A DNA stretch of 64,000 nt. It comes from Acarospora socialis (taxonomy: Eukaryota; Ascomycota; Lecanoromycetes; Acarosporales; Acarosporaceae). The stretch spans positions 806,001-870,000 of the forward strand of contig JAMYGW020000007.1 of NCBI GenBank assembly GCA_025617375.2. Reading direction: 5' to 3'. Positions 1-13,366 of this stretch are shown here, in pieces (position 1 is the stretch's first letter; every line of letters starts with the position of its first letter). The position numbers and the translations under genes are program-made. Under the pieces are notes generated by a model. The model was not told where the DNA came from, did no database searches, and saw only the letters and a program-made list of their open reading frames with translations.

Positions 1-1235
1 AAGACGGCCAGAGGTGTTAAGGAATGATATTCGAGTGTTCTTTTGCAAATACAACGACCCGATATATGTCAAGGTGACCAAGTTGGAGTTGATCTTCATG
101 CTTGCCTCGGAGAAGAACATCCATGAAGTCTTGACCGAGCTTAGGGAGTATGTAACGATCTGACAAGCTTTCAAGGGCCTCCGGCTGATGCTTCTCCAGG
201 TATGCTACAGAAATCGACGTACATTTTGTGCGCAAGTCTGTTCGCGCGATCGGGAAGTTGGCTATCAAGATTGAGCCAGCAGCTCGGTTGTGTATAAACA
301 CCTTGCTGGAGCTAGTCGCGACGAAAGTTTCCTACATTGTACAAGAAGCGACAGTTGTTATCCGAAACATATTCCGAAAATACCCCAACCAATATGAATC
401 TATCATATCAACCCTCTGCGAAAACCTGGACTCTCTAGACGAACCCGAAGCGAAAGCGGCAATGATATGGGTCATAGGGCAGTATGCCGACAGAATCGAC
501 AACTCCGATGTCCTCCTGGACGATTTCCTTTATTCGTTTGCAGACGAACCAGTGGAGGTACAGCTAGCTCTACTTACTGCAACAGTCAAGCTCTTCATCC
601 AGAGGCCAACGAAGGGACAGGAGTTGGTACCAAAAGTCCTTAAATGGGCCACCGAAGAAACGGACAATCCCGATCTACGGGATCGAGGCTACATGTACTG
701 GCGATTACTCTCGTCCGATCCCGCCACGGCAAAGCAGGTTGTGATGGGAGAGAAGCCGCCAATCACGGCCGAATCGGAGAAGCTTGACCCGGCAACGCTC
801 GAAGAGATGTGTTTGAACGTCGGCACGTTGGCGACAGTATATCTCAAACCTGTTCAGCAAGTGTTTAGGTCCGCAAGACCCAGGAGGCTAGTTGATAGTC
901 CGGCTTTGCAAAAACACACTCTGCCGACGCAGCAAGCCATGGAGGCCAACAAAACCTTATCAAACCATAACACGGCAGCTCGGCCAGGTACTTATGCGAA
1001 TGAAAAGGCGCCTGATAAGGGGGATTTGGCGTCGGCGGTAGATGCAGCAGACATGTACTTTGCAGGCATCGGTAGTCAGCAGATGGCGGCCATGAACATA
1101 GGAGAGGATGGGTTTGGCAGTAGCCCTGTCGTCGGCGCTCCTGGTGAGCGTCAGTATGTGGTCAATCAGCACCACCCGGAGCAAGTATATCAACCACAGG
1201 TTGGTGGTGGGAACGGGGATCTTCTGATGTTATAA
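1..1235 (+). CDS. apl2: AP-1 complex subunit beta (beta-adaptin), 5' end missing
   Basis: Large subunit of the clathrin adaptor AP-1, which sorts cargo between trans-Golgi and endosomes. The window opens inside the helical trunk (reading from base 2: [14 protein letters not shown]). An intron at 148-199 (GTATGT...CCAG, 52 bp) joins ...TELRE to [13 protein letters not shown], a junction that restores the conserved adaptin reading. The trunk then runs through [25 protein letters not shown] and GQYADRI to [20 protein letters not shown], followed by a low-complexity tail of about 120 residues ending in LLML. There is no ear domain, as is usual for fungal AP-1 beta. The N-terminal part lies outside the window. 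The closeness to AP-1 beta rather than AP-2 beta is judged from memory of the fungal family. Confidence 0.93.
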
Positions 1236-1731
1236 GTATAACATATTATATGCTCCTGTATAATCCTCTCCAGAGTTGGCGCCAATAGGCGCTTCTAAGC
1301 CATTTTCAATCTTTATATTGGACTTGCAGACAGATGCAGATCAGGCTTTGAATGCAGAGTAGTTGGCCATGATAGGGAATATGTTGAGCCACAAGATAAT
1401 TGAGTAGACCTATGATGGTAAGTGCAGACAAACGAAGACAGTTGGAGTCATCTGTTGATGTTGCTCACCATGCCAGTATGTAGTACAGAAGATATGGAAG
1501 CCATATGCGACGCTGAACCAAGAAGCCCTCAATTTCTGTACGATCATCGATCCCTGTACGATCTGCCTCGATACAAGCCTCGGCCCGTTGCGCACCAGTA
1601 ATTAGTGCGTGACACTCCATACCCGGGTTCAGTCTACTAGGTGAGAGAGTTCAGACGCATGTGTACGAAAACAGCGGGAAGCACTGCACATCGGAAACAC
1701 CCCAGGCAAGAATACTTCAGTCCAATCTACC
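1236..1731. other. Intergenic: AP-1 beta 3' UTR and aspartate aminotransferase promoter
   Basis: About 500 bases between two plus-strand genes. The part next to the upstream stop is AT-rich (repeated TATA/TAAT near 1236-1262), as expected of a fungal 3' UTR. I see no ORF of merit and no RNA gene. Confidence 0.5.
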
Positions 1732-3236
<1,505 letters not shown>

Positions 3237-3658
3237 GGGGATCGTTTGGATTTGGGAAATGGGAGGATGGGAAGGTGGTGGTTGGAGAGAAAAGCGGTGT
3301 TGGAGGGAGGAGCGGGAAGATAGATAGACGTGCATGCCACTATAGTGAAAGGTTCGATTTAGATTTATTCTTAGTTGCTGCTTGATTTGTTATGAGCCCG
3401 CATCTCGCACGCCATTCCAACAGGAGATGGGTTTAGACTCCGGACGCCGCCCGCTACTGATAAACCTAAGGTAGGATGAGAAGCACCGGGCAGAGAGGGA
3501 AGTCTTAGTCATCATTGCTGGCGCGCCGAAAGGGGTGCAAGCGCGTCAAATAGTCAACTTTTGGACTGGCATCGCCAGAACCAGGTGTTTATTTTTCAAG
3601 ATTCACGCCCGTTAGCGGCCTGTGCTGCTTTGCAGCAGAGCTGCCTACACTCCGAGGG
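3237..3658. other. Intergenic between aspartate aminotransferase and HOS3-like gene
   Basis: A stretch of 422 bases holding the aminotransferase 3' UTR (AT-rich near 3355-3385) and the promoter of the downstream deacetylase. No other feature seen. Confidence 0.45.
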
Positions 3659-6600
3659 ATGTCTGACACAAGGATGTCAGATGTAGCAGTCCTACCTCCA
3701 TTTCCCACAACTTCACAAACCACAGAAGAGAATGCCCCCGCAGGTCTCTCAGAACACCTGAAACGCCTTTCACTTGCTACCGCTTCTGCAACAGCACTCC
3801 CTTCTTCATCGCCAGTTATATCGCCCGCAGGCAGTGCACCGAAAAGTCATGCGCTTCATCTTCCGAACGCGAACAAGCCGCCAACCACCGACCAAATTCG
3901 GAGAACCTCTAGCTCGAGCTCCTTGACCAACCACCCAAGATCGTCCACACCAACACTGAACAAGAAACCTTCTTTCAGCTCGCTCCAAGGTGTTGGAGGA
4001 GGGGTTACACTACCACGTTCACCTTCAATCAGACGCGCCTCTTCCACTCTACTGTCCGCATCGTCAATGGGATTGCCCACCAGGTCTCCATTATCGACGG
4101 CGTGCGAAGAGGCACCACTGCCTCTCCCGCTCAATGCTGCTAGTATAGCTAAGGAGCACTTTGAGAAGGAATTAGAGGTCCATCAACACCCAGAATATGC
4201 ATCACAAGGAGAAAATACCGTTGTCATTCTGCATGACGCTTGCTACGGCCACCGATACTCGAGACCACGGACCTCGAAAGCCAATCTTGGTACGATCGTG
4301 GAACGTCCAGAGCGTATACATGCCAGCATTCTTGGAGTCTCCGCGGCCTATGTCCGCTTGGGTGGTAGGCATGCTGATGGGAAATACGCACCCCATCCCA
4401 AGAAAGACCCTAAGTTGGTTAAACATGTTCCGTTCAGGATCCAGAAGACGTCTCGAAGCATGGATTTGTCGTGTTCAGCCGTTACCAGTGTTCATGGTGT
4501 CAAGTGGATGGAAGAGTTGAAAGTCATGTGTGACACCGCTGAGGCGAAACTTGCGCTAAATGGCAAAGAATTGATAAGACCCACTGGCACAGGTGGAGCC
4601 AATGATGCAGACAAGCCGAAGCTACACGAAGGAGATTTATACCTCTGCTCCGAATCCCGGAATGCTTTCGAAGGTGCTATAGGAGGGGTATGCGAAGGTA
4701 TTGATGCTGTGTTTCAACCTTCACGACAAGGTGGGCCCTGTCGAGCATTCGTGGGTATCAGACCTCCTGGCCATCATTGCTCCTCGAGTTATCCCTCCGG
4801 ATTCTGCTGGCTGAACAATGTGCATGTGGGCATAGCACATGCATCCATCAACTACGGCCTTACCCACGCTGCTATCATCGACTTTGACCTCCACCACGGT
4901 GATGGCTCCCAGACCATTGCATGGGATCATAATGCCAAAATTGCCGCGTTGCCGAGAAACGCTCCAAATTGGAAGAAAACCGCAATCGGTTATTTCAGCC
5001 TGCATGATATTAATTCTTACCCTTGCGAAATGGGTGACGAAGATAAAGTCCGCAACGCCAGCTTGTGTCTGGAAGATGCTCATGGGCAAAGCATTTGGAA
5101 CGTTCATTTGCAGCCGTGGAAGAGCGATGCGGAGTTCTGGGACCTATACGAGCGTAGGTATTCGATCCTTTTGGACAAGGCGCGAGCTTTTCTCAAGACG
5201 CATACACAACGTCTGCTTGCCTCATTGAACCACCCGGTTCCTAGAGCCGCAATTTTCCTATCCGCAGGGTTCGACGCCAGTGAATGGGAGAGCCCTGGCA
5301 TGCAAAGACATAAGGTCAATGTCCCCACAGACTTCTATGCCAGGTTCACAAGAGATATTGTCAAGCTATCTCAAGAGGACAATCTAGGTGTTGAGGGTCG
5401 TATTGTCAGTGTGCTTGAGGGGGGCTATAGTGATAGAGCATTAACAAGTGGTATTCTGAGCCATCTTAGTGGACTGGCAGATGATGGTCTCGCAAACCCT
5501 AAAGATGCAAATGCTGGTGCAGATGGCCTGGGTTATGAAATGGGTAGGCGCATGGGAGTTCTCAGTTTGGACGGTCAGGCTATCAAGGAAGAGCTCAGCT
5601 CAACCGAACCTCCTGTCAGATTCGAATCATCTTGGTGGGCTCCTCCGCGTTTAGAAGAATTGGAAGCACTTGTCAATCCTCCTGCTGCGGCTACGGTTCT
5701 AAAGAAGACCCGGAACCCCTCACCAGCAATGTATGCGTCTCCAACGCAATCGTTCACTGCTAAGATTGTCTCATCCCCCAAGGAACGACGTTCGCTTTCT
5801 GGTCTATCTTCTATGGACTTTTCAAGGTCAGCATCCGCTTCCGTATCAAGAGCACCATCGCCACCGCCACCGGATGTGGACTGGGCGACTGCGTCTTACG
5901 AGTTGAGTAAGCTACTCATACCTTCTGACCGTCAGACAAAGAGTTGCAAGCCTGAGGAGTTGAATGCTGAAGCAAGCCGTGTGAGACGTAATCGGCATTC
6001 TACGATTGGTATACCTGCCGACACAACAGTGCCTGAAGGAAATCGAATGCAGTTACGGGAGCGCAGGAGCAAGCCGCCCAACTATACTCTGGCGGAGGAA
6101 GACGAGAAAGAAAGGCCTGTCTCAAGGACTAGTCGGCGCAAAACAATTGGTGTTGTGGGCCTCAAGCGAGATATAAGTGTTGGTAGCGACTGTGGAGCGC
6201 CAATGGAAGGATTCATGCGGCCAACAGAGCAATCAATGAGAAGACTCAGTGTAGCGTCCAGTATAGGCTCAATCAATGGTGATAGAGCAGACTTGACGAA
6301 AGAAGACATCATGGCCCGTCCGTTGAGTAACGGCCGTACCACTGCAGCGGCGAATCGATCGACAAGTTCTGCGAGCGTCAGACCGGATTCCTTGATGAGT
6401 AGCCGCACTCAGACCGGCCCTTCAGTAACCAGGAAGAGCAAACTAGGCAGCGGAGCTCTTCCCGATGTCCCAAAGACAAGGAAGAGAGAGCCTCCGGTTC
6501 CTAGAATGCCTTCAGGATATAAGAGGCTTCCAAGTACCTCTGAAGTTGAATCTGCAGATACGATTGGCAAGACTGGTGGTGCAGGTGAGGTGTCTTCTGC

Positions 6601-7471
6601 CTCGCCTGAACTGGCTAGGATCTTGGATGTTGATCACTTGACTTCGAATATGAAAAAGATGAGCATCAAATTAAAGGTGCCCTCGAAAGCAGAGCAAGAG
6701 GTAAGGGAGGCAAAGAAGGCAGTAGAGAAAAAGAAACAGCCTGCTAGAGCACCACGGAAACCTCCGGCGCCCAGAACAACGAAGGCTGCGGCTTCCAGCA
6801 GAAGCAATCTGCAAGAAGTCGAGGCCGAGCTTTCCAAACCGGGGGGCGCAGAGTCAGCCGTGGTTAGACCCAGTACTGCTACTACAACAGAGACAAAAAA
6901 TATAAATGGAACCTTGGGAGGGATCAAGGTCCATCAGAGGGAACCATCCAACCCGCCAAATACTTTCGACACTCCAACAATCCCTTCGGCACCCCTAATG
7001 GCAGCCACTTCAACGCAGCAGAAAGCGCCGGAATCTTCCAGCAGGACAGAGTCTATCCCCTCCAATGGCAACCCTATACCACCGGGCCCAGTAACAGTCT
7101 CGACTATCATTCCAGCCCCTCCCAATCTCCCACCATCATCTCAGACCACGTCGCCGCAAGCGAAACGGACTCGACAAGATCTTCCCACTTTCACAGCCAG
7201 TTCTTCGATTCCATTCTGTATTGCCAATATCCATTCTCCTGTCGACCCAACTGCACAATCAGTGCCATCCCTCCCTCGTCCCGCGCAGCTACAACATCAG
7301 CTTTCGGATATAGTGCGTGCAGATCATGCGGACAATAAGGAAGCTACACCAGACTTGCTCACGAACTCCGTTGAAGGCAAACAAGCCAGGGCCGACCAGG
7401 AAAAGGACAGACCTATGGTGTCGGTTGTCGATATCTGGGACGTCCCGGAGACGCCAGTAAGGTACCCTTAA
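3659..7471 (+). CDS. hos3: Histone deacetylase, Hos3 family
   Basis: Intronless, 1270 aa. An N-terminal Ser/Thr-rich tail (about 1-180) precedes a zinc-dependent class II-like deacetylase core at roughly 185-610. Core signatures are VVILHDACYGHRYSR, FVGIRPPGHHCSSSYPSGF with the catalytic His pair near 371, IIDFDLHHGDGSQTI with metal ligands near 408-415, FLSAGFDASEWESPGMQRH and SVLEGGYSDRAL. The insert GTIVERPERIHASILGV is typical of Hos3. The remaining 650 residues are basic, Ser/Pro-rich and probably disordered, with a KMSIKLKVPSK patch near 1000. Yeast Hos3 deacetylates histones and is tied to the bud neck; the role here is inferred from family. The tail is much longer than in yeast Hos3 (about 700 aa). 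Confidence 0.92.
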   Translation: MSDTRMSDVAVLPPFPTTSQTTEENAPAGLSEHLKRLSLATASATALPSSSPVISPAGSAPKSHALHLPNANKPPTTDQIRRTSSSSSLTNHPRSSTPTLNKKPSFSSLQGVGGGVTLPRSPSIRRASSTLLSASSMGLPTRSPLSTACEEAPLPLPLNAASIAKEHFEKELEVHQHPEYASQGENTVVILHDACYGHRYSRPRTSKANLGTIVERPERIHASILGVSAAYVRLGGRHADGKYAPHPKKDPKLVKHVPFRIQKTSRSMDLSCSAVTSVHGVKWMEELKVMCDTAEAKLALNGKELIRPTGTGGANDADKPKLHEGDLYLCSESRNAFEGAIGGVCEGIDAVFQPSRQGGPCRAFVGIRPPGHHCSSSYPSGFCWLNNVHVGIAHASINYGLTHAAIIDFDLHHGDGSQTIAWDHNAKIAALPRNAPNWKKTAIGYFSLHDINSYPCEMGDEDKVRNASLCLEDAHGQSIWNVHLQPWKSDAEFWDLYERRYSILLDKARAFLKTHTQRLLASLNHPVPRAAIFLSAGFDASEWESPGMQRHKVNVPTDFYARFTRDIVKLSQEDNLGVEGRIVSVLEGGYSDRALTSGILSHLSGLADDGLANPKDANAGADGLGYEMGRRMGVLSLDGQAIKEELSSTEPPVRFESSWWAPPRLEELEALVNPPAAATVLKKTRNPSPAMYASPTQSFTAKIVSSPKERRSLSGLSSMDFSRSASASVSRAPSPPPPDVDWATASYELSKLLIPSDRQTKSCKPEELNAEASRVRRNRHSTIGIPADTTVPEGNRMQLRERRSKPPNYTLAEEDEKERPVSRTSRRKTIGVVGLKRDISVGSDCGAPMEGFMRPTEQSMRRLSVASSIGSINGDRADLTKEDIMARPLSNGRTTAAANRSTSSASVRPDSLMSSRTQTGPSVTRKSKLGSGALPDVPKTRKREPPVPRMPSGYKRLPSTSEVESADTIGKTGGAGEVSSASPELARILDVDHLTSNMKKMSIKLKVPSKAEQEVREAKKAVEKKKQPARAPRKPPAPRTTKAAASSRSNLQEVEAELSKPGGAESAVVRPSTATTTETKNINGTLGGIKVHQREPSNPPNTFDTPTIPSAPLMAATSTQQKAPESSSRTESIPSNGNPIPPGPVTVSTIIPAPPNLPPSSQTTSPQAKRTRQDLPTFTASSSIPFCIANIHSPVDPTAQSVPSLPRPAQLQHQLSDIVRADHADNKEATPDLLTNSVEGKQARADQEKDRPMVSVVDIWDVPETPVRYP

Positions 7472-8046
7472 GCTAGGCGTTTCTAATCTTTAAATTTCCC
7501 TCCCGGGAACTCGTTACGTCGAGGTGTCGTTCTGCTTTCGCGACTTCGTTCTGCTCAACACGGTAATCATAATGCCATGTCATCTCCGGTTCTTTTCGGT
7601 ACAGGTCTTTGGTTTTGGACCGGTATTGTTTGGATTATATTGTATTTAGATACCCCGACAGACGCCTTCCGTAGTCTTTAATCATGTTCTCGGAGAAGAT
7701 TTTGCAATGCGTTGGAAGTAATGGAAAACAAGCTTGATCCCTGACTCTAGTAGAGCTTGTGACGTCTGGGGCAGATGAAGCGCAGTTCATCAGTGTGGAT
7801 GATTTTGTGTCTAAGAACCAAGTATGAACCCCCTTTATATTGCCTCGGGTAGTGACAGCCACATCGTAAGTGACATTGAGGTATCTCAATCAAATAACGC
7901 CCCTCGAACAGGACTCTAAAGGGAAATTCACATCAGACAAAACATTTAGCCAAACATAACCTCCATCATTTTCCCTCCAACCCAGAGATACCGTGTCCGA
8001 GATGTCAAACCAAGCGCAACCAACATGCCACACCAGACCCACAGCT
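7472..8046. other. Convergent 3' region between HOS3-like gene and chitin synthase
   Basis: A stretch of 575 bases where two genes converge. It holds both 3' UTRs, with AT-rich runs around 7635-7660. No coding signal beyond short chance ORFs. Confidence 0.45.
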
Positions 8047-11000
8047 CTATTTCCCCATACTGCTCCCCAGACTACTCCCTGACCACCAGCTCAACTTACT
8101 CCCCACCCGACTCGACGTATCGCTCACCCAATCCGGAACCCTCATCTTCTCGAAACTCATCCGGACCCTCCCCTCAGCAATCGAATGCACGATATTGATA
8201 ACTCCAAACGTGGAACTACCCAACGCGCGAAAGATCGCCACCCCAGCCACCGACCAGAGGATGAACTTGAGGTAGAAGTTATCGCCGACGTCCGCGCTGT
8301 TGAAGGCCTCGGAGACGGCCATGGCCAAGATGGCGTTCGCGACCATCCAGGCGACGACCATGTAGGTGCGGACGGCGCGGTAGTAGTCCTCCTGCTGCTG
8401 GGCGTCGGAGACGGCATCGCGGGGGGCCTCGAGGCGGTCGCGGAGGTTGCGGAGGGCCTCGTCGTAGCCGGAGTCGATGTCGAGCTGCTCGGAGGGCATC
8501 TCGAGCTCGACGGTGCCGCCCTTGCCGGAGACGCGCGCGGCGCCGAGGTCGGTGTGGATGACGTTGTCGCCTTTGGTGCCCCAGGTGACGTCGTGCGTGT
8601 TGCAGAAGGCGTACACTTGCAGCGTGCAGATGTAGGAGGGGAGCAGGGCGAAGTATTGCGCGGAGGAGGTGAACATGTGCCAGGGATCGAGGTACAGGAA
8701 GGACATGAGGAAGTAGAGACCTAGCGTGGAGCCCGTGGAGACGATCAGGTTCGTGAAGATGTTGTTGCCCAGTGTGAAGCTGGTGGTGGGGTTTTTGAGC
8801 TGCGTGATGACGATGTAGAGGGCCGCGAAGGTCGTGTAGGCCATGATGACCGAGTAGACGGACATGCTGGTCATGAACATTTTCTTCGCTCTGTGAGTTG
8901 CGTCAGCTGAGCAGGCGGAGCGAGTGTCCAGATTTCTTACCCTTGTGGTCGATTCCCCATCGAGAGGATGAACTGCGTGCAGATCAATAGCACGCAGGAA
9001 AATCGGAGAATGACGAATATGTAAAGCCCAATGCGGTGTCCGAATGGATCCAACTTGGGATCCGCCAGAGAGCCAGCGATAAAGTAGAAGGTCAGGTAAA
9101 AGTTGGCCTGGAAGCTATCAGTAAAACCAAGCTCACGTATCTAGGCTGAAGGTCTTACCAGAGAAAAGTATGTGAAACACAGATTGACGAACTGATATAC
9201 AAACTCTATATGGAGGAGGACTTTACGTGTGATGGTATGATCGGTTTTCCATATCTGTCGAAAATGGATAAGGGAGTAGACAGCGGCAAAGAAAGCTCCA
9301 TTTAGCCATCTCCGTCGTTGTGAAATGAATTCAGGTACAGCATCTAAGGATGTCAGAAGAAGATTGCTGCAAGATCAAGGCAACAATCGTACCTGGCACG
9401 TCTGTCTCTCCCGTTGCGCTCTTGACGTACTTCAGCACCCACTGCTCATTTCTCTTCGCTACCAGTTCCCAGCACAGGATCCGGTCTTCGGCCAGATACA
9501 TGTTTGCAGTAAAGACATCGGCATCTTGACCGTGCAGAGTCTCTCCTTTGAAATATTGACTAAGCGGACCGTGTCCGGTGGCGTCGTTCTGCAAAGCGTA
9601 GTACCGATAAGCACTCAAAGCTCCCGGAAGAACTGTGATGTACCCGAAGACAGACTCCAGAGGCTTGTCCAGGATGTTTGACATCTTGTACTCAAAGTTC
9701 TGAGACGCCACCAGTGGATTAAGAAGTCCGAGCCATCCCTTCCCCTTGCCCGCTTTGATCTCTCCACAAGCGCCCGCTACGCTCGAGTCGGTATCAAAGG
9801 CTTTCCACAAGTGGTAGAGTGAGGTTGACCCTGGTTTAGTGCCGACGTCCAACAAGATGCAGACGTTAGGGCTAAGTGCTTTGCCGAAGGCGTTAAAGAA
9901 CCATCGGTGTGAATTGAGTTTCTTTTGATTCTTCTCCTTCAGGCAGAAGATGATCTGACATGGCACAATGCCTTTCTCTGCACCTTTAAATTTGAGGTCT
10001 GCATCCAGTGAGACCTGTGTCGTGTATTCGTATACGTGCGCGGTCACTTCCCGCTGATTGACCAAGTTCTTCGCTATTCCGTCCTGATAAACCCCCATCG
10101 CAGCGAGAGCGTTTAGCGTTCGAGGGTGAACTTTCCTTCTGCCATCCGAGACTATGCATACTACAATCTTTTGCCAACCGTCTTTGCCCCAAGTTCTTGA
10201 CTTTGACCGGGAACAGAAGTGTGCAATATTCCGCATCACGCCATGCATCGTCCGCGTAAAATCGATCTCGTTCTCATTGTACATGGTCACACAGATGAAC
10301 AGCTCAGTGTCTCGCACAGTATTCCCAATATTCTGACGTAGCTTATAGCCCCTCGACACAAAGTCATCCGGATCGCAAGTAACGGCGGTGTATCGCATAT
10401 GTGTAAATTCGATCTCGTCTCTCCTCGGTAGAAAGCTGTAAAGGATCGTGGGGATTTTACACTCGAGGATAAGCTCTCCATTGATGAGTCTAACCTCTTT
10501 CTTAGCCATCTGCGCTTGCCTAGCTCCTCGCCGTCTCTCCTGGCGACCCGTCGGTGCCGGACCGTACTGATCATGGTCCTGGTTCCCTTCATACTCATCT
10601 GTGAATGTGGACTGTGATTGAAATGAGTTATATGACTTGAGACTGGCACGGGGATTTGCATCTGGTGGTCCAAAGACATCATCATCTTCTTCGCTTATTG
10701 GTATCGTCGTAGCATCTGACACATCTTTCGACGCTCTGCTTGCAGGAGGACCAGAGAATAACGGAGCCGGAGGCAGAGGACGTCTCGGACTTCCGCCGTA
10801 TTGCGAGGAAGGAGTCCCCGGTCGAGGACTGCCGTTGATATCTGGCGGTTCGTAAGCGATATTGGATGGTGGGGGTCTCGGTATGTCAGATGACCCCCTT
10901 GAGGGTGTCCATGGCCGCACATGCGAGGCCCGACTGGGTGAGCGCGGGACATGAGACGGGATGTCTGAAACTGAAGGGGGCGGTATGTGAGGAGCCTGTT

Positions 11001-11481
11001 CTAGCACCGACGAGGAGCGCGAAGGTGATAATGACGCTGCAGAGGGGCGGAAAGAGCGTATGGAAGGGCTGGGTCTGTCACGCTTGGGTGGTGAGCTTGT
11101 TCTTGTAAATTTGACACGGATTGTAGCACGGCGCGCTGGGCTAGCGGCAGTCTTTCCAACTTGTGCAGAGGTCGACCACCTTGAGGATGCAGTACTGGCT
11201 TCTCCCTGGGACACTTGCGATGCGCAAAGGGTTCCACTGGAAACACGTGCTCTGTCCTGCGCCTCTTGGGATGTGGGTTGAGCACCAGAGTGCGCCTCTG
11301 CGGGATAGACAGGTGATACATACGGGCGACGATCCGAGTCATCCACCGACGTCAACAATCGCATTGTCGAGCCATTACTGTGCTGATTTATAGAGGTCTG
11401 AGCATTCGGGTTGTCAAAGTATTCCGGGGGACCATCGTAATAGCTGGGAGGAACCCACGACGGTGTCGAAGGTCTCTCCAT
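8047..11481 (-). CDS. Chitin synthase, division 1 (class I/II)
   Basis: Membrane GT2 enzyme that polymerises UDP-GlcNAc into chitin. Exons on the minus strand: 11481-9393, 9343-9159, 9107-8941, 8890-8047 (1094 aa); introns 49, 51 and 50 bp. After about 330 Ser/Pro-rich residues comes the chs core: [61 protein letters not shown], the EDR acceptor site in [13 protein letters not shown], and QRRRW in exon 2 ([13 protein letters not shown]). A cluster of C-terminal transmembrane helices follows, with [16 protein letters not shown] between them. There is no myosin head or cytochrome-b5 part, which excludes classes IV, V and VII. Telling class I from class II needs a tree. It shares a divergent promoter with Mrp51. 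Confidence 0.93.
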
Positions 11482-11911
11482 TGACGTAGCTGGTAAAGGG
11501 AATGGCTATGGCGCTGTTGATAGACAGCAGCTCTAGGTCGGTCGCGTTGAGGTACTGTCCATCAGCTTGCAATGAGAAGCCAATCCAGGTAGCAAAAGAA
11601 CACAATATCCTGAGTGCTGTCTCTAGAAGAGCTCCACTTTGCTGGGATAGGCCAAGAATAAAGTTATACGTATTTCATAGAGATAACCCGTAGATGGCAT
11701 GGTTTCAACCGTTCGATTGCACCAGCCTAACATGCTAAAAACAGCGCCAGCGTTGCTCCGGCAATGGAAGGCAGAAAGTTTACCCGGTCCGGCTTCCGCC
11801 AAGGAGGTTAGCCGGAGATGACCTAGTGTGAAAGTGGTGACCAGCCTCGATTCCCATCGTCGAAGTTTGCCAGTGGCTACCTCGTTGTTACCTTCAGGTG
11901 CAATTGTTACG
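11482..11911. promoter_or_regulatory. Divergent promoter, chitin synthase / MRP51
   Basis: A 430-bp region between two start codons on opposite strands. The open frame upstream of the Mrp51 ATG (11828-11911) continues without a stop but looks like leader rather than protein. Confidence 0.5.
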
Positions 11912-13366
11912 ATGTCAGCGACTAGACTTTCACCAACAGCCAACTTGCTCCGAAACTCACGACTCTTCTCTCTTCCTCCTCCTCTCCCTCGACCTAGCCA
12001 TGATGTTTCTACAAGCACGAGAAATACCTCGGAAAGCGCAACACTTCCTTATCCTACCCACGCCGCAATAGAGACTCCGCAGTCCTCCCTATCAAGGGGC
12101 GATTGGGGCTTGAAACGGCCTTTGCCCCTCCGTGCCACAACTGAAACGTCAACGCCCACCGTCCGAGTAGACGCGGTCGACAGCTGGGAACATATTACCA
12201 ACTTCGAATCTGCTGCAGATCACGTTCTGACGCTCCGCAAATGGCAGGAGTTAAACCTACCGGTGTCCGTGCCGAGGAGTAGGAGAAAGAGGACGCAACG
12301 CTCTGATGATACATCGAACGGGCTGCATGGTGACCTGCACCAAAGCGTTTTCGAGAGACGTAGAGACAACACCGTGTCGGATGAACAGAGTCAAATGCAG
12401 GGGTTTCAAAGGTGGAAGTTTAAAGGACCTTGGTTAGCTGGGAAATCAGAAGGAGAGTTTAACGAGTACCTTCAAAAGGAGATTCGACGTCGGAAACCAG
12501 AATTCCAGGAGTTTCTACGAAAAAGGTGCTCGGAGGAAAAGTCACAGCAACTCAAGCAAGTGTCTGCGGACAGAGGAGAAGACTTTGATGAGTTCAAAGA
12601 ATTACCTCAAGTTACTGAGATAGAGTATTTGAACTACGTAAAACGCCTGCGGCAGAACCACTCTACCTTGAGTACCATCATCCATCAATTTCTGGATCTC
12701 CCGGAGCCACCTGCCCCTGCTTCAGATAATAAAAGTCTCTCCAGCTTCGCCAGATCCAGGGACACAGCCGATTCTGCCAGTACATCGCTATACTCAGAGA
12801 CTGGACCCCCTGAAACTCATCCTTCAGCAGGATTATCTTACCTCCGTACGTCCTCTTACTTGATCAACCATCCCGAGCTCGGACCCCAGTTGAAGAAACC
12901 GCCAGTCCGCGGACGCGTTCTGCGACACGCGAGGGACGCTTCCAGTCGGCTATCCCAGCCTTTGATTGGCATAGCCGGCATCGTGGCGGAAGACTTCGAG
13001 CAAAGAAAGCTCAGTAAGGAAAACTCCGCGGTCACACGGTACAATGGTATGATTGTCGGCGGCGCTAAAAGTTGGTATCATCCTACGGAGGCAAGCATTG
13101 ATGCGCAAGGGCGAATCAAGCTGAGCATTGACCCGGCGGATGAGGATACTACTGCCATCTACGGGGGTGAAGTGAAGAGCGAAGCGGTGGATGGTACCAT
13201 TACGAACCCGTCTGATCGCTCCTGGCCAAGGCCCTCAACGAGCCATAGCGTCGGAGGTACGACCAGCAGCGGCCGTGTCGAACCTTTGGATGTGCCCGCA
13301 GGTCAAGGTTCTGTTGACGGTCTTCACAAGCTTATTGGAAGGAGGTCACCGATCGCGGGTTTATAA
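11912..13366 (+). CDS. MRP51: Mitochondrial small-subunit ribosomal protein Mrp51 (bS1m-like)
   Basis: Intronless, 484 aa. The start at MSATRLSPTANLLRNSRLF is preferred over the in-frame ATG 84 bp upstream, because fungal Mrp51 proteins begin with this SPTANLLRNSRLF-type segment. Family marks are the central FKGPWLAGKSEGEFNEYL with EIRRRKPEF, the YLRTSSYLINHPELGP stretch, a PLIGIAGIVA core and the C-terminal TEASIDAQGRIKLSIDP. The protein belongs to the mitoribosome small subunit and, in yeast, supports translation of mitochondrial mRNAs through their leaders. Assignment to the Mrp51 Pfam family is from memory of its motifs. Confidence 0.82.
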   Translation: MSATRLSPTANLLRNSRLFSLPPPLPRPSHDVSTSTRNTSESATLPYPTHAAIETPQSSLSRGDWGLKRPLPLRATTETSTPTVRVDAVDSWEHITNFESAADHVLTLRKWQELNLPVSVPRSRRKRTQRSDDTSNGLHGDLHQSVFERRRDNTVSDEQSQMQGFQRWKFKGPWLAGKSEGEFNEYLQKEIRRRKPEFQEFLRKRCSEEKSQQLKQVSADRGEDFDEFKELPQVTEIEYLNYVKRLRQNHSTLSTIIHQFLDLPEPPAPASDNKSLSSFARSRDTADSASTSLYSETGPPETHPSAGLSYLRTSSYLINHPELGPQLKKPPVRGRVLRHARDASSRLSQPLIGIAGIVAEDFEQRKLSKENSAVTRYNGMIVGGAKSWYHPTEASIDAQGRIKLSIDPADEDTTAIYGGEVKSEAVDGTITNPSDRSWPRPSTSHSVGGTTSSGRVEPLDVPAGQGSVDGLHKLIGRRSPIAGL